Notes: generated from the letters alone by a model not told the origin. Numbered from the stretch's first letter, positions 33,826 through 43,294 are shown. The stretch is 64,000 bases of DNA from Methylomonas methanica (GCF_001644035.1 NZ_LUUG01000044.1:111297-175296); one strand, 5' to 3'. Made by a program: numbers and translations.

Positions 33826-35622
33826 TTATCTGACTTGGACGCGGGTTAATTCGGTACCGTCGGGGCTGATCACATGCGTCGAGCAGGCCAGACACGGATC
33901 GAAACTATGCAGCGTGCGCAAAATTTCCACTGGTTCGTCCGGCACCTCGACTTTGGTGTTCATCAACGAAGCCTCGAAGGCGCCGATATTGCCTTGCTCG
34001 TCACGCGGCGAACCGTTCCAGGTGGTTGGCACCACACATTGGTAGTTGGCGATTTTGGTGTCTTCGATCTTCAGCCAATGACCCAAAGCTCCGCGCGGCG
34101 CTTCGGTAAAGCCAACGCCTTTGACGCTGCTCGGCCAAGTTTCCGGATCCCAGCGCTCGACGTTGGCGGTGCTGAGATCGCCGGCTTTGAGATTGGTCAT
34201 CAGCTTGTCCATGAAATACCGCATCTTGCCGGCGGCCCATTGCGCTTCCAGGCCGCGCGCGGCGGTTCTGCCCAAAGTCGAGAACAAGGCGATGACCGGT
34301 ACATCCAGGGTTTTCAGCACAAAATTGATCTGCTCGGTAATCTCTTTGTTGCCTTGCGCATAACCAATCACATAGCGCGCCAGAGGCCCAACTTCCATCG
34401 CATGGCCGCGCCAGCGCGGGGCTTTGATCCAGGAATATTTGGCGCTTTCGTCCAGTTCCTGAATGTTGGTGCGGTCGCCCTTGGTTTTAGCGCCGATTTT
34501 GTAGTTCGGTTCGGTGATGCCGTCCCAAGGATGCAATCCCAACGCCTCGTCAGGATATTTGTACCAGGAGTGCGGCACGTATTCCTTGATTTGCTCGGGG
34601 TCGGTCAGATCGACTTCGTGGACTTTAGTCAGGTCGCCATTAATGATCGCACCACGCGGCATCAACAGATTGGCCGCCGAATAGTCGTTGGCCTTGTCCG
34701 GGATGTCGCCGTAAGACAGCATGCTGGCGCCGGACAAACCGCCACCATACAGCCAGCCTTTGTAGAACTGGGCGATGGCCAGCAGATCAGGAATGTAAAC
34801 CTGGTCGATAAAGGTAATGGTGCGGTCGATGATCGAAGAAATCAGGTTCAAACGCTCCATGTTCACCGCGCCAACCGCACCGACGCCATCCAGATTGATC
34901 GCGCACGGCACGCCGCCGACCAGCCAGTTCGGATGCGGGTCTTTGCCGCCGAAGATGGTACGGATTTTCATGATGTCTTTTTGAAAATCCAGTGCTTCCA
35001 GGTAATGGGTCACGGCCAGCAAATCGGCTTCCGGCGGCAATAGATAAGCCGGGTTGGTCCAATAGCCGTTCTTGAATGGGCCAAGCTGGCCGGATTCGAC
35101 AAATTTTTTCAGCCGGTTTTGCGTATCGCGGAAATAGCCCGGTGAGGATTTGGGGTTGCTTGGCGAAATCTGTTGTTGCAAGGCTGAGGTCGCCACCGGA
35201 TCGGCCTTCAAGGCATTGACCGGATTGACCCAATCCAAGGCATGCAAGTGATAGAAATGCACCAAGTGATCGTGCGCTTGCAAACTAAGCTGCATGATAT
35301 TGCGGATCGAGTTGGCGTTTTCCGGGATCTTGATTTTCAAGGCATTTTCGACCGCACGCACCGAGGTTAGTGCGTGGGTGCCGGTGCAAACGCCACAGAT
35401 ACGTTGCACAAAGGCCCAGGCATCGCGTGGATCGCGGCCTTTTAAAATCACTTCCAGCCCGCGCCACATGGTGCCGCTGGAGATGGCGTTACGGATGATG
35501 TTGTCGTCGTCGATATTGACTTCGCAGCGCATGTGGCCTTCGATGCGGGTAACCGGATCAACCACAACACGGCGGCCGGCGTCGTTCAAATTAAAACCGT
35601 TGGGTGTGTTTCGGACTGTCAT
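33826..35622 (-). CDS. hupL: [NiFe] hydrogenase large subunit
   Basis: 598 residues. Holds the NiFe(CN)2CO site that splits H2. The L1 motif [12 protein letters not shown] (~69-80) and C-terminal L2 motif [10 protein letters not shown] (~575-584) supply the four nickel cysteines. The HupD cleavage site lies after the histidine of L2, removing a ~15-residue peptide that ends RVQVR. The N-terminal [14 protein letters not shown] and the [10 protein letters not shown] block (~510) are standard for group 1 membrane-bound uptake enzymes. The ATG shares one base with the hupS stop (TAATG). The product is exported with HupS by the Tat pathway. Confidence 0.98.
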   Translation of the reverse strand: MTVRNTPNGFNLNDAGRRVVVDPVTRIEGHMRCEVNIDDDNIIRNAISSGTMWRGLEVILKGRDPRDAWAFVQRICGVCTGTHALTSVRAVENALKIKIPENANSIRNIMQLSLQAHDHLVHFYHLHALDWVNPVNALKADPVATSALQQQISPSNPKSSPGYFRDTQNRLKKFVESGQLGPFKNGYWTNPAYLLPPEADLLAVTHYLEALDFQKDIMKIRTIFGGKDPHPNWLVGGVPCAINLDGVGAVGAVNMERLNLISSIIDRTITFIDQVYIPDLLAIAQFYKGWLYGGGLSGASMLSYGDIPDKANDYSAANLLMPRGAIINGDLTKVHEVDLTDPEQIKEYVPHSWYKYPDEALGLHPWDGITEPNYKIGAKTKGDRTNIQELDESAKYSWIKAPRWRGHAMEVGPLARYVIGYAQGNKEITEQINFVLKTLDVPVIALFSTLGRTAARGLEAQWAAGKMRYFMDKLMTNLKAGDLSTANVERWDPETWPSSVKGVGFTEAPRGALGHWLKIEDTKIANYQCVVPTTWNGSPRDEQGNIGAFEASLMNTKVEVPDEPVEILRTLHSFDPCLACSTHVISPDGTELTRVQVR

Positions 35623-36713
35623 TATTGCTGCGCTCCTGGTTGTTTATCCCCGGCTTGTTTGGCGCGACTCAAGGCCGTCAAACCAGCATGCGCGGCAACG
35701 CCGGCACCTACTATCGCGGCGGCGGTGCCACCCACGACATCAGCATTGGCTTCGATACCAAATTGGTTAATACCGGTGAGGCGATCGTAAAAACTGCCTT
35801 TATCCCAGAAACCGTCTTCGGAACAGCCGATACAGCCATGACCGGATTGAATCGGAAACGAGGTGCCTTCGTTCCATTTGACCGTGGAGCAGGCGTTATA
35901 GGTGGTTGGCCCTTTGCAACCCATTTTGTAAAGACAATGGCCCTGGCGCGCGGCTTCATCGTCCCATTGTTCGACGAACTGGCCGGCATCAAAATGTGGC
36001 CGTCTATAGCATTTGTCGTGAATGCGCTGGCTGTAGAACATTTGTGGCCGACCCTGTTTATCCAGAGTGGGCAGCTTGTCGAAAGTCAATAAATACGCCA
36101 CTACCGCTGTCATCACTTCGGCAATCGGCGGACAGCCAGGGACTTTGATGATGGGCTTGTCTGCCAAGCCCGGCACTTTGTGTACGGGTGTGGCGCGAGT
36201 TGGATTGGGTTTGGCGGCTTGTACGCAACCCCAGGAGGCGCAAGAGCCCCAAGAGATGATGGCTTTACAGCTTTCTGCGGCGTATTTGAGTTGCTCGACG
36301 AAGGGCTTGCCGCCGATGATGCAATACATACCGTCTTCGGCCAGCGGCGGATTGCCTTCCACGGCCAGGATGTAATTGCCTTTGTATTTTTCGACAATCT
36401 CGGTGACGATGGCTTCGGCGTTATGACCGGCGGCAGCCATGATGGTGTCGTCGTAATCCAGCGATAGCATGGATAAAATCACGTCTTTAGCCAAGGGATG
36501 GCCGGAGCGGATGAAGGACTCCGAGCAGCAAGTGCACTCCAATCCATGCAACCATAGCACTGGGATGCGGGGTTTGGTTTCCATCGCATGGGCGATTTTC
36601 GGTGCGAAAGCCGGGCTCAAGCCGAGCGAGGCAGCAGTCAAACTGCAAAACTTCAGAAAACTGCGGCGGGTGATGCCTTGCCTGCGCATCACATCATAAA
36701 AGGTTTCGATCAT
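35622..36713 (-). CDS. hupS: [NiFe] hydrogenase small subunit, oxygen-tolerant type
   Basis: 363 residues. A Tat signal peptide with TRRSFLKFC (~15-23) is cut after AHA (~43). The proximal-cluster cysteines are LECTCCSES (Cys60, 62, 63; mature 17, 19, 20) and GSCASWGC (Cys158, 163; mature 115, 120). Cys19 and Cys120 are the two extra cysteines that build the [4Fe-3S] cluster of oxygen-tolerant enzymes such as E. coli Hyd-1 and Ralstonia MBH. Further Cys and His motifs for the medial and distal clusters follow, including [16 protein letters not shown] (~293-308). A C-terminal helix (~331-352) anchors it to HupC. First gene of the hydrogenase locus; AT-rich leader upstream. Confidence 0.97.
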   Translation of the reverse strand: MIETFYDVMRRQGITRRSFLKFCSLTAASLGLSPAFAPKIAHAMETKPRIPVLWLHGLECTCCSESFIRSGHPLAKDVILSMLSLDYDDTIMAAAGHNAEAIVTEIVEKYKGNYILAVEGNPPLAEDGMYCIIGGKPFVEQLKYAAESCKAIISWGSCASWGCVQAAKPNPTRATPVHKVPGLADKPIIKVPGCPPIAEVMTAVVAYLLTFDKLPTLDKQGRPQMFYSQRIHDKCYRRPHFDAGQFVEQWDDEAARQGHCLYKMGCKGPTTYNACSTVKWNEGTSFPIQSGHGCIGCSEDGFWDKGSFYDRLTGINQFGIEANADVVGGTAAAIVGAGVAAHAGLTALSRAKQAGDKQPGAQQ

Positions 36714-37267
36714 GGATACTCCAGTCGTCGTTATAGCTAATCAAAGTGACTGGCTTGACGACACCGCGCGATGTTAGGCGCTGATTGTTGTGATCCAGTA
36801 GCTTTAATAGCAGGTTTTCAAAGCCGCCCCCGCAGCTAAGCTGACCAGTAAATCTCCGGACAGTTGAAAACCTTTGATTGTTATTATTTGAGTTGCAGCA
36901 CCAATCACGTTTAGCTACCGGCGTTGTCCCGCCTTGCCAGAGCAACATCCATGCCGGCCATAGGGCAATGCTAAAACCTTTGCAATCGTGGGACTATTAG
37001 TGTTTAACGCGGCTTCGTCTCTGTCTGCAAACCAACAATCTCAACAAAACCTTACAAAGATTGCCGGAAATACGACATAAACCTATAACGGGTAATGGCT
37101 GCCGGAAAACCTGCCCATACTTGGTTGACAGGTCTGCGGAGGGACGGCTACATTGACCAACCCGATCCGTCTCAGCCAATGGAGCGGATTTAACTCAGAA
37201 TAATTCTTACAGAGATCGGCGAGAATCCGCTAAGCCGACCCACTACCGCATCGCCAGGAGAGCCCTT
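36714..37267. other. Divergent region upstream of hupS
   Basis: 554 bp between hupS and the plus-strand gene at 37268. It contains a candidate sigma-54 promoter for hupS (36942-36956). No regulator gene such as hupR/hoxA or sensor hydrogenase lies here or elsewhere in the window. No other element recognised. Confidence 0.5.
36942..36956 (-). promoter_or_regulatory. Candidate sigma-54 promoter of hupS
   Basis: On the minus strand it reads CGGCAT, five bases, TTGC, with GG and GC at exact -24/-12 spacing and a perfect -12 element but two mismatches in the -24 hexamer. It lies about 230 bases before the hupS ATG. Uptake-hydrogenase operons in Rhodobacter, Ralstonia and Bradyrhizobium are often RpoN- or activator-controlled, which makes it plausible, not proven. 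Confidence 0.3.
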
Positions 37268-37717
37268 ATGAACCGCATTATCACGATCATATTCTTGATT
37301 GCATTTAACAGCACCGCTTGGGCGGATTGGGATCCGGAAATGGAGGCACAAGAACAAGCACAGCGCGAGGCCGCGCAACGCGCCGAACAAGCCAGAAACC
37401 GCGAGGCGCAAAAAATGGTCGACGAGGCCAATGCCAAAGCCAATCGGGAGATGCTGGACAGCAAGCGCAAAAACCTGGGTGCGGCAGCCAAAGGCAAATC
37501 GGATGCTGAAGTGAATCGTTTGTACGACGCCAAGATCAAACAAACTACGGAAGAGGCTAATCGCTTGGTTCAGGAAGCTCGCAGTGCGCTTAGTCAAGGC
37601 CAAGGCGCAGCGGCGGTAAAACAAGTAACCGGTAAAAGCCTGCGAGAATTGGAAAATATGTCCGACGAGGAAGCCGAAGCACTATCGCGGGAATTGGAAA
37701 AGAAATACGGGCAATGA
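37268..37717 (+). CDS. Periplasmic coiled-coil protein, unknown function
   Basis: 149 residues with a signal peptide (~1-19, ending AWADW). The rest is almost entirely charged helix: Gln/Glu/Ala/Arg-rich from ~23 to ~60, then KLGAAAKGKSD-like turns and a helix to the end. No catalytic motif. CCAGGAGAG lies before the ATG, a good ribosome-binding site. It is divergent from hupS; nothing ties it to the hydrogenase apart from position. A weak hairpin (GGGCA/TGCCC) follows the stop. Confidence 0.7.
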   Translation: MNRIITIIFLIAFNSTAWADWDPEMEAQEQAQREAAQRAEQARNREAQKMVDEANAKANREMLDSKRKNLGAAAKGKSDAEVNRLYDAKIKQTTEEANRLVQEARSALSQGQGAAAVKQVTGKSLRELENMSDEEAEALSRELEKKYGQ

Positions 37718-37833
37718 TCAATACTGCCCAATACCCTTGCTATACGGAAAAATCAAAAAGGCAAACTTGAATCAAGCTGGATATTAAGTCCAATCCAGTT
37801 CATGCTCTAGGCCAACGAAGCGCTGGCGCTTGC

Positions 37834-38163
37834 TTACTCGCTGTCTATTTCTTGTTCCAGCAAAGTCCGCAGGCCGGCCGGCATTTCCAGGGTTTCCGGA
37901 TCCCAGCCTTCCAGCTCCAGCACATCTTTCAGGCATTCTTCCATGATCAAATGGGCTTTCTGGGTGGCATCGGCGATGCGCTGGTGTACCCTGGTTTGCA
38001 CCTCGCTGCCGCTGCGCTCTGAACAATTGGCTTGGTAATCGAACAACTTACGCAAACTATCGATTTGTCCGCCAACCTGCGACGGGCAGGAACACATATA
38101 CAAAATACCCTGAACGTTGATACGTTTGAGTTGCTGAATGCTAAATTGGGTTTCCAGTTTCAT
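37834..38163 (-). CDS. Conserved-looking small protein with CSC motif
   Basis: 109 residues, cytoplasmic, with an unusual MCSCPSQVGGQIDSLRKLFDY segment split here as MCSCPSQ (~23-29) and QIDSLRKLFDY (~33-43), another Cys at ~48, and ECLKDVLELEGWD (~76-88). Three or four cysteines in the first half could bind a metal. Codon use is like its neighbours. I do not recognise the family; it has its own ATG but only a weak ribosome-binding site. Stands alone between convergent and divergent neighbours. Confidence 0.65.
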   Translation of the reverse strand: MKLETQFSIQQLKRINVQGILYMCSCPSQVGGQIDSLRKLFDYQANCSERSGSEVQTRVHQRIADATQKAHLIMEECLKDVLELEGWDPETLEMPAGLRTLLEQEIDSE

Positions 38164-38201
38164 GATGCGAGCTCTCGATTTTCTCGTTTATTATAATTAT
38201 C

Positions 38202-38217
38202 GGGTTGGCGCCAACCC
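38202..38217. repeat. Perfect 16-bp palindrome
   Basis: GGGTTGGCGCCAACCC, 39 bp upstream of the gene starting at 38163. Could be an operator or a REP core. The remaining DNA to 38351 holds no convincing gene. Confidence 0.5.
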
Positions 38218-38351
38218 TGGCTCTATTCTTTTCGGCCAAATATTTCACTAAGCTTCGGCCGGCGGCATAGGCTATCAAGGCCACGGCCAGTTATCAACCT
38301 TCGGCAAGTTCGTTGCACTCGAAGAGGCGAATTTCGGCAATCAATTCAACC

Positions 38352-38885
38352 TCAAGCCGGCGCGAACCCGCCGCTGATCAATTGCCGGGTACGGGCATAG
38401 GTTTCCTGAATTATTAAGGCATCGGTACTGGCACGGTGGCGCATCAAGGCCAAATCCTGAATCACTTGCCGCTTGGTTTGGCTCCAGATATCCATTTGCG
38501 CTTCTTTCAATATCATTTCCAGCGCGCTGAGATAAAAACCCGGCTGTACGCCGCACCGAAAAAACAAGCGCAATAACCACGGTTTATCGACCACCCAGCC
38601 GTCGCTATACACAGTTTTGCCCGCTAAAAAATCATTCAATTCGCTGACTACCAGGGCGATGGGCTTTCCATAACTGATTAAGGTCTCTCGACTAAGGCCA
38701 TGCACCCGTTCGGCCTGCGCGTCCCAAAACGTCCAGTCACTGGCAGGTTTGATCAGCGCGCAATATTTTTGCCCGTTACCCAATACCACACCCACTTCAA
38801 TGGGATAACTATCGAAGCCAAAACCGGAGGCTTCGAAATCTATTACATTTGGTCTGATTATTTGCAACTGAGCATCCCTTTGCAA
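38352..38885 (-). CDS. DEDDh-type 3'-5' exonuclease family protein
   Basis: 177 residues. Motif ExoI is NVIDFEASGFG (Asp and Glu, ~14-24), ExoII surrounds VVDKPWLLRLFF (Asp ~102), and ExoIII is HRASTDALI (His and Asp, ~150-158). The HGLSRETL segment is typical of DnaQ-like exonucleases. No polymerase or helicase partner is attached. It probably trims RNA or DNA ends, but the substrate is open. There is no in-frame ATG before the first motif, so translation must begin at a TTG (38885 or 38867). It stands apart from the msrQ stop by about 20 bp. Confidence 0.85.
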   Translation of the reverse strand: MQRDAQLQIIRPNVIDFEASGFGFDSYPIEVGVVLGNGQKYCALIKPASDWTFWDAQAERVHGLSRETLISYGKPIALVVSELNDFLAGKTVYSDGWVVDKPWLLRLFFRCGVQPGFYLSALEMILKEAQMDIWSQTKRQVIQDLALMRHRASTDALIIQETYARTRQLISGGFAPA

Positions 38886-38908
38886 ATCGTAAAAGCTATA
38901 AGCCTAGC

Positions 38909-39541
38909 TTAAACCGTCGAATATGACCGACTTAAGCGAGCAACTTTAAGCTTATTAATCCAGCGCAAGACAAGTAGCAAAGCCAGTATCCCGGCAAACA
39001 GCAAAGGCCGGCTTAAATCTTTTTTTACCAGCCAGGCAAAATGCACCACGCCGGCAGTGGCGATCAGGTAGACCAAACGGTGCAAGCGTTTCCAATTTTT
39101 GCCGCCGAGTCGGCGTTGCATCGCGTTGGTGGAGGTTACGGCCAGCGGGATCAGCAGCACAAACGCCGCAAAACCCACGGTAATGTAAGGGCGCTTCAGA
39201 ATGTCCTTGGCTATAGCCGACCAATCGAAAAACTGGTCTAAAACCAGATAAGTCAGGAAGTGCAGACAAGCGTAGAAGAAGGCGAACAATCCCAGCATAC
39301 GTCTAAGCCGAACCAACCAGCTTGCGCCGCTCAGTTGCCGCAACGGCGTGACACCGAGACTGATCAGCAAAAACGTCAGCGTCCAATAACCGGTGTTATG
39401 GGTGATTTTTTCGATGGGGTTAGCGCCCAAATTGTCTTGCCAGGCCGCCGTCAGCAATAGCGCCAAAGGTAGCAAGGCCAGCAAAAATACCAGCGCTTTT
39501 AGATGGCGCAGGTGAGTATCTTCAAGCGTTTTCCAATTCAT
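38909..39541 (-). CDS. msrQ: Haem-binding membrane subunit MsrQ
   Basis: 210 residues with six membrane segments and the ferric-reductase-like core. Histidine ligands are visible in HFLTYLVLDQ (~94) and the RLHRLVYLIATAGVVHFAWL block (~151-170). MsrQ passes electrons from the quinone pool or flavin reductase to MsrP. The start GAVTPLRQ-like region (ISLGVTPLRQLSG) is family-typical. It lies three bases after msrP and clearly shares its transcript. Confidence 0.96.
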   Translation of the reverse strand: MNWKTLEDTHLRHLKALVFLLALLPLALLLTAAWQDNLGANPIEKITHNTGYWTLTFLLISLGVTPLRQLSGASWLVRLRRMLGLFAFFYACLHFLTYLVLDQFFDWSAIAKDILKRPYITVGFAAFVLLIPLAVTSTNAMQRRLGGKNWKRLHRLVYLIATAGVVHFAWLVKKDLSRPLLFAGILALLLVLRWINKLKVARLSRSYSTV

Positions 39542-39544
39542 TTT

Positions 39545-40474
39545 TCAAAAGTTCTTAGTCAAATCCATCCCGGCATACAAGCCGGCGACTTGCTCAGCGT
39601 AGCCGTTGAACGGCAAGGTCGGACGTTTTAGAAACTCGCCCAAGCGGCGCTCCTTGGCCTGGCTCCAACGCGGGTGATCGACTTCCGGATTGACGTTGGC
39701 ATAAAAACCGTATTCGCTGGGACCGGCGTGCATCCAGCTGCTCGTCGGCTGCTGCTTGAGCAAGCGAATCTTGACGATGGATTTGGCGCTTTTGAAGCCG
39801 TATTTCCACGGCACGACGATGCGTACGGGCGCGCCGTTTTGATTGGGTAAGACTTCGCCGTATAAGCCAAAGCTCAGCAGAGCCAAGGGATGCATGGCTT
39901 CGTCGATGCGCAGACCTTCCCGATACGGCCATTCCAGCACGGCGCGACGCTGACCGGGTAGTTGTTCAGGGTCGTGCAGACTGACGAACTCCACATAACG
40001 GGCCTCACTGGTCGGCTCAACTTGTTTCAGCAGCTCCGCCAAGGGATAACCTAGCCAGGGAATCACCATCGACCACGCTTCCACGCACCGCAGACGGTAG
40101 ATGCGCTCCTGCATCGGCGCCAGCTTCAGTAAATCTTCTATGGCAAATTGTTTGGGTTTACGGACTTCACCTTCCACGCTGACCGTCCACGGCCGAGTTT
40201 TCAGGCGGCCGGCCATTTTGGCCGGACCTTCCTTGCTGGTATCGAATTCGTAGAAATTATTGTATTGGCTGACGTCTTCCAGAGGTGTCAGTTTATCGGT
40301 CAAGCCGTAAGCTTCGGATAGACTGCTTGCCAGTTTTTCCCCACCAACAGCAGTTCCCGCCAGCAACGCGGCAGAGCCGCCCAATGCCAACTGCATAAAA
40401 TGCCGGCGCTGGTAAAACAGCTCGCGTGGCGTGATTTCGGAAGCGGGAATGGCGGGGATGCAGGGGAGCTTCAT
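39545..40474 (-). CDS. msrP: Periplasmic methionine sulfoxide reductase MsrP
   Basis: 309 residues from the ATG at 40474; an upstream in-frame extension has no export signal. A Tat signal is present ([19 protein letters not shown], ~27-45). The molybdopterin domain has the cysteine ligand at LRCVEAWSM (~135), the [12 protein letters not shown] block, and [11 protein letters not shown]. It repairs oxidised methionines in envelope proteins using electrons from MsrQ, a sensible partner for cells living with methane or H2 oxidation and oxygen. The operon is msrP-msrQ. Confidence 0.96.
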   Translation of the reverse strand: MKLPCIPAIPASEITPRELFYQRRHFMQLALGGSAALLAGTAVGGEKLASSLSEAYGLTDKLTPLEDVSQYNNFYEFDTSKEGPAKMAGRLKTRPWTVSVEGEVRKPKQFAIEDLLKLAPMQERIYRLRCVEAWSMVIPWLGYPLAELLKQVEPTSEARYVEFVSLHDPEQLPGQRRAVLEWPYREGLRIDEAMHPLALLSFGLYGEVLPNQNGAPVRIVVPWKYGFKSAKSIVKIRLLKQQPTSSWMHAGPSEYGFYANVNPEVDHPRWSQAKERRLGEFLKRPTLPFNGYAEQVAGLYAGMDLTKNF

Positions 40475-40604
40475 GGGGATGCCTCTTGAAAAGTTTAGAT
40501 CTACTCGACCATAAACCCGGCCGGCAGTTCCGCTAGCGCCCAAGTCAAGCCAGGGGCTTTGCCAATTTGGCCGTCCGTGTCTGCTTAAAAGGGACCTCTA
40601 AACT

Positions 40605-41084
40605 CTATTTGCGCGACTTTTTCTTGCTATCCGACTTTTTGGCTGCCATCTTTTTTGTGGCAGTCTTTTTTGCGGACTTACTGGGCTTGGCTGCTTTTTT
40701 ATGCGTGGACTTCTGCGGCTTTTCCTCCACAGTCACTTTCGCGGCGTCAGTTTGCGCGGATTGTTCTGCCAGATCCGCGCTATCCGGGGGCAAATCGGGC
40801 ATCGGCAATGCGGCGGTTTCGTTTCCGTCGTCAACGGCTGACCGGTCGCAGTCGGGCAAGTCTTGATCGTCAGGCGAGCAAATGACTCGATAGATAATTT
40901 TCCGGTCGTCGTTTTTGCCGGTTTTGGGTTCGAGCGACTTGGTAACCGGCGCGGTTTCATCGGAGATTGTCCCCAATAATTCGGCCGTTGCGCTTGGGCT
41001 ATATACCCAGATGCTGAAAAGCACACTCAAATAGCACGCTTTGTAACTTGAGGGTTTTAAGCCACCCTTGCGCGAATTAGCCAT
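40605..41084 (-). CDS. Exported protein with lysine-rich tail, unknown function
   Basis: 159 residues. The N-terminus (KPSSYKACYLSVLFSIWVYS, ~10-29) looks like an uncleaved or Sec signal. The middle is acidic, with a possible disulfide pair in VICSPDDQDLPDC (~68-80). The last ~45 residues are mostly Lys, Ala and Ser in KKxA-type repeats, as seen in histone-like or nucleic-acid/polyanion-binding tails. Not recognised. Its start overlaps the mazG stop by eight bases, so it is translated from the pfkB-mazG transcript. Confidence 0.65.
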   Translation of the reverse strand: MANSRKGGLKPSSYKACYLSVLFSIWVYSPSATAELLGTISDETAPVTKSLEPKTGKNDDRKIIYRVICSPDDQDLPDCDRSAVDDGNETAALPMPDLPPDSADLAEQSAQTDAAKVTVEEKPQKSTHKKAAKPSKSAKKTATKKMAAKKSDSKKKSRK

Positions 41085-41892
41085 TTTTCTGCAATTGCTT
41101 TAAGTGACGTTTGGCTTCGTTCCACAGGCCGTCCAGTTCCGCCAGTTCGCAATCGCGCAACTCGCGGCCGGAGGCTTCCACCTGTTTTTCGATGTAATTA
41201 AACCGGCGGGTGAATTTTTTAGTGGCTTCGCGCAGGGCTATTTCCGGATTGACTTTTAAATGCCGGGCCAGATTGACCGCCACCAGCAACAGATCGCCGA
41301 CCTCCTCGTGAATATGGGCCTGATCGCCGGATTGCCAGGCTTCGTGCACTTCGTGCAATTCCTCCCGCACTTTTTCGAACACCGGCTCGGTATCCGGCCA
41401 ATCGAAGCCGTGGCTGGCGGCGCGATTTTGAATTTTTTCGCATTGCACCAGGGCCGGCAGGCTTTGCGCGACGCCGGCCAACACGCTTTCTGTTTGCTGT
41501 GCCGGCTGTTTCAGGCGGCGTTCTTGCGCTTTGGCTGCGTCCCAGGCTTGTTGGCGTTGCTCATCGGTATCGAATTTGACATCGGCAAACACATGCGGAT
41601 GCCGACTCACCAGTTTCTCGCTGATTGCCGCCGCCACCTGCTCAAAGTCGAACAAGCCGCGTTCTTCGGCAATCCGCGAGTGAAACACCACTTGCAGCAA
41701 CAGGTCGCCCAATTCGCCGCGCAAATCCTCGAAGTCGTTTCGTTCGATGGCGTCGGCCACCTCGTAAGCTTCTTCGATGGTATAGGGGATCAGGCTATGA
41801 AAATCCTGCTTGACGTCCCAGGCGCAACCCTTTTCCGGGTCGCGCAAGCGGGCCATCAAAGCCAGCAGTTCCCGGGTTTTAGTCAAACTCAA
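41077..41892 (-). CDS. mazG: Nucleoside triphosphate pyrophosphohydrolase MazG
   Basis: Hydrolyses NTPs and dNTPs to monophosphates, cleaning aberrant nucleotides and damping ppGpp. 271 residues if it begins with the TTG at 41892, which overlaps the stop of the kinase gene (TTGA); the TTG at 41886 is the alternative. No ATG precedes the conserved ARLRDPEKGCAWD (~15-27). Both MazG repeats have their EExxE...ExxD metal sites: IEEAYEVADAI with RGELGDLLLQVVFHSR (~40-75), and REELHEVHEAW with HEEVGDLLLVAVNLAR (~170-215). A frame reaching 42126 is out-of-frame shadow in the kinase gene. Confidence 0.93.
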   Translation of the reverse strand: MSLTKTRELLALMARLRDPEKGCAWDVKQDFHSLIPYTIEEAYEVADAIERNDFEDLRGELGDLLLQVVFHSRIAEERGLFDFEQVAAAISEKLVSRHPHVFADVKFDTDEQRQQAWDAAKAQERRLKQPAQQTESVLAGVAQSLPALVQCEKIQNRAASHGFDWPDTEPVFEKVREELHEVHEAWQSGDQAHIHEEVGDLLLVAVNLARHLKVNPEIALREATKKFTRRFNYIEKQVEASGRELRDCELAELDGLWNEAKRHLKQLQKNG

Positions 41893-42821
41893 AATGTCGA
41901 ACCAAACGTATCCTGATAGCGTTTTTTGAATTCCGCCATCGTGAAGGTATGGTTCTGGGTGCCGTTGTGTTCGATTTTGATCGCGCCCAGCAGTGAAGCA
42001 ATCCGACCGGTAACATCCCAATCGTAATCGTTGATCAAACCGTACAGCAGACCAGCACGATAAGCGTCGCCGCAGCCGGTGGGGTCCAGCAGTTGTTTGG
42101 GCTTGGCTGGCGGAATATCGATGCATTCGCCGCGGGTATAGACTTTGGAACCGTTGCCGCCCAAGGTGATGATCAGGGCATCGACTTTTTCGGCGATTTG
42201 CTCCAGCGTCAAGCCGGTTCGTTGTTGCATCAATTCCGACTCGTAATCGTTGAAAGTAGCGTAATTGGCCAGTTCCAGAAACGCCAACAACTCGTCGCCA
42301 TCGAACATTGGCATGCCTTGGCCTGGATCGAAAATAAACGGAATGCCCTGATCGACAAACTGTTGAGCATGCTCCTGCATGCCTTGTTTACCGTCAGGCG
42401 AGACGATGCCGATGGTAATACCAGAGTCGGCCGGAACAGTGTTTAAATGCGAAAAGCTCATCGCACCAGGGTGGAACGCGGTGATTTGGTTGTCGTCTAC
42501 GTCTGTGGTGATATAGGCCTGACCGGTGTAATGATCGTCCAGCACCTTGATATAACGACTGGAGATGCCGCATTGGCTCAACCATTGCGCGTAGGGTTCG
42601 AAATCGTGGCCGACGGTAGCCATGATAGCTGGCTCTTCCTGCAATAATTTCATGTTGTAAGCGATGTTACCGGCACAGCCGCCGTATTCGCGGCGCAGGG
42701 CAGGCACCAGGAAAGACACATTCAGCATATGTACTTTCTCTGGGAGGATGTGATGTTTAAATTTGTCGTGAAACACCATGATGGTGTCGTAGGCCATGGA
42801 GCCACAGATCAATGCACTCAT
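41889..42821 (-). CDS. PfkB/ribokinase-family sugar or nucleoside kinase
   Basis: 310 residues, adenosine-kinase-like. The N-terminal ICGSMAYDTIMVF strand, the GGCAGNIAYNMKLL substrate-binding helix (~47-60), the DVDDNQITAFHPGAM lid (~104-118) and the C-terminal anion-hole/catalytic motif LLDPTGCGDAYRAGLLYG (~246-263) are present. The catalytic Asp is in GCGD, where the family more often has GAGD. The phosphate acceptor cannot be named from sequence; adenosine, ribose or another sugar are options. It overlaps mazG, hinting at a nucleotide-salvage or clean-up unit. Confidence 0.9.
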   Translation of the reverse strand: MSALICGSMAYDTIMVFHDKFKHHILPEKVHMLNVSFLVPALRREYGGCAGNIAYNMKLLQEEPAIMATVGHDFEPYAQWLSQCGISSRYIKVLDDHYTGQAYITTDVDDNQITAFHPGAMSFSHLNTVPADSGITIGIVSPDGKQGMQEHAQQFVDQGIPFIFDPGQGMPMFDGDELLAFLELANYATFNDYESELMQQRTGLTLEQIAEKVDALIITLGGNGSKVYTRGECIDIPPAKPKQLLDPTGCGDAYRAGLLYGLINDYDWDVTGRIASLLGAIKIEHNGTQNHTFTMAEFKKRYQDTFGSTF

Positions 42822-42925
42822 TATTATCCTTGTTTAACGATTTCAGCGGCCCTAAGGTAACGGATGTTTGAAACAGGCACAAGACGGAAGCGACAAAATC
42901 AACCGCTATTCTTCGTCTTTACCTC

Positions 42926-43285
42926 TTATAACAAAATCAACGCCCAAGTCACGCCGGCCCAAATCAAGGACAACATGACCGCCGCCGAGCCTATGTCCTT
43001 GGCCCGCCCGGATAGTTCGTGATGTTCGAAACCGACTCTATCCACTACCGCTTCCACTGCGGAATTCAACAACTCCACCAGCAACACCAATACCACGCTG
43101 CCGATTAACAGGACTTTTTCGATGTCGGATTGGCCCAGCCAGATTGCCAGCGGCGTCGTCACCACGAACAACGCTACTTCCTGACGAAACGCCTCTTCAT
43201 GTTGCCAAGTGGCTTTGAAGCCAGCAACCGAAAAGAAACAGGCATTGATCAGCCGCTTAAATCCCTTTGCATTTTGATTTGCCAT
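42926..43285 (-). CDS. dgkA: Diacylglycerol kinase
   Basis: 119-residue integral-membrane enzyme that recycles diacylglycerol to phosphatidic acid using ATP. Three helices (~30-48, ~52-72, ~97-118). Catalytic-site residues are in EEAFRQEVAL (~25-34), the signature VELLNSAVEAVVDR (~69-82) and the ELSGRAKDIGSAAVM loop (~88-102). It starts nine bases after the gcvH stop, so both are likely in one transcript. Confidence 0.97.
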   Translation of the reverse strand: MANQNAKGFKRLINACFFSVAGFKATWQHEEAFRQEVALFVVTTPLAIWLGQSDIEKVLLIGSVVLVLLVELLNSAVEAVVDRVGFEHHELSGRAKDIGSAAVMLSLIWAGVTWALILL

Positions 43286-43294
43286 TGGCTAGTC

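Noticed and set aside
33874..35043. 389-codon plus-strand frame opposite hupL
   Set aside because: Antisense shadow of the large-subunit gene; no ribosome-binding site or recognisable motif, composition dictated by hupL codons.
38267..38380. Coding-like plus-strand stretch ending in a TGA
   Set aside because: About 40 sense codons with plausible composition but no start codon, and it overlaps the end of the exonuclease gene; perhaps a gene remnant, not enough to call.
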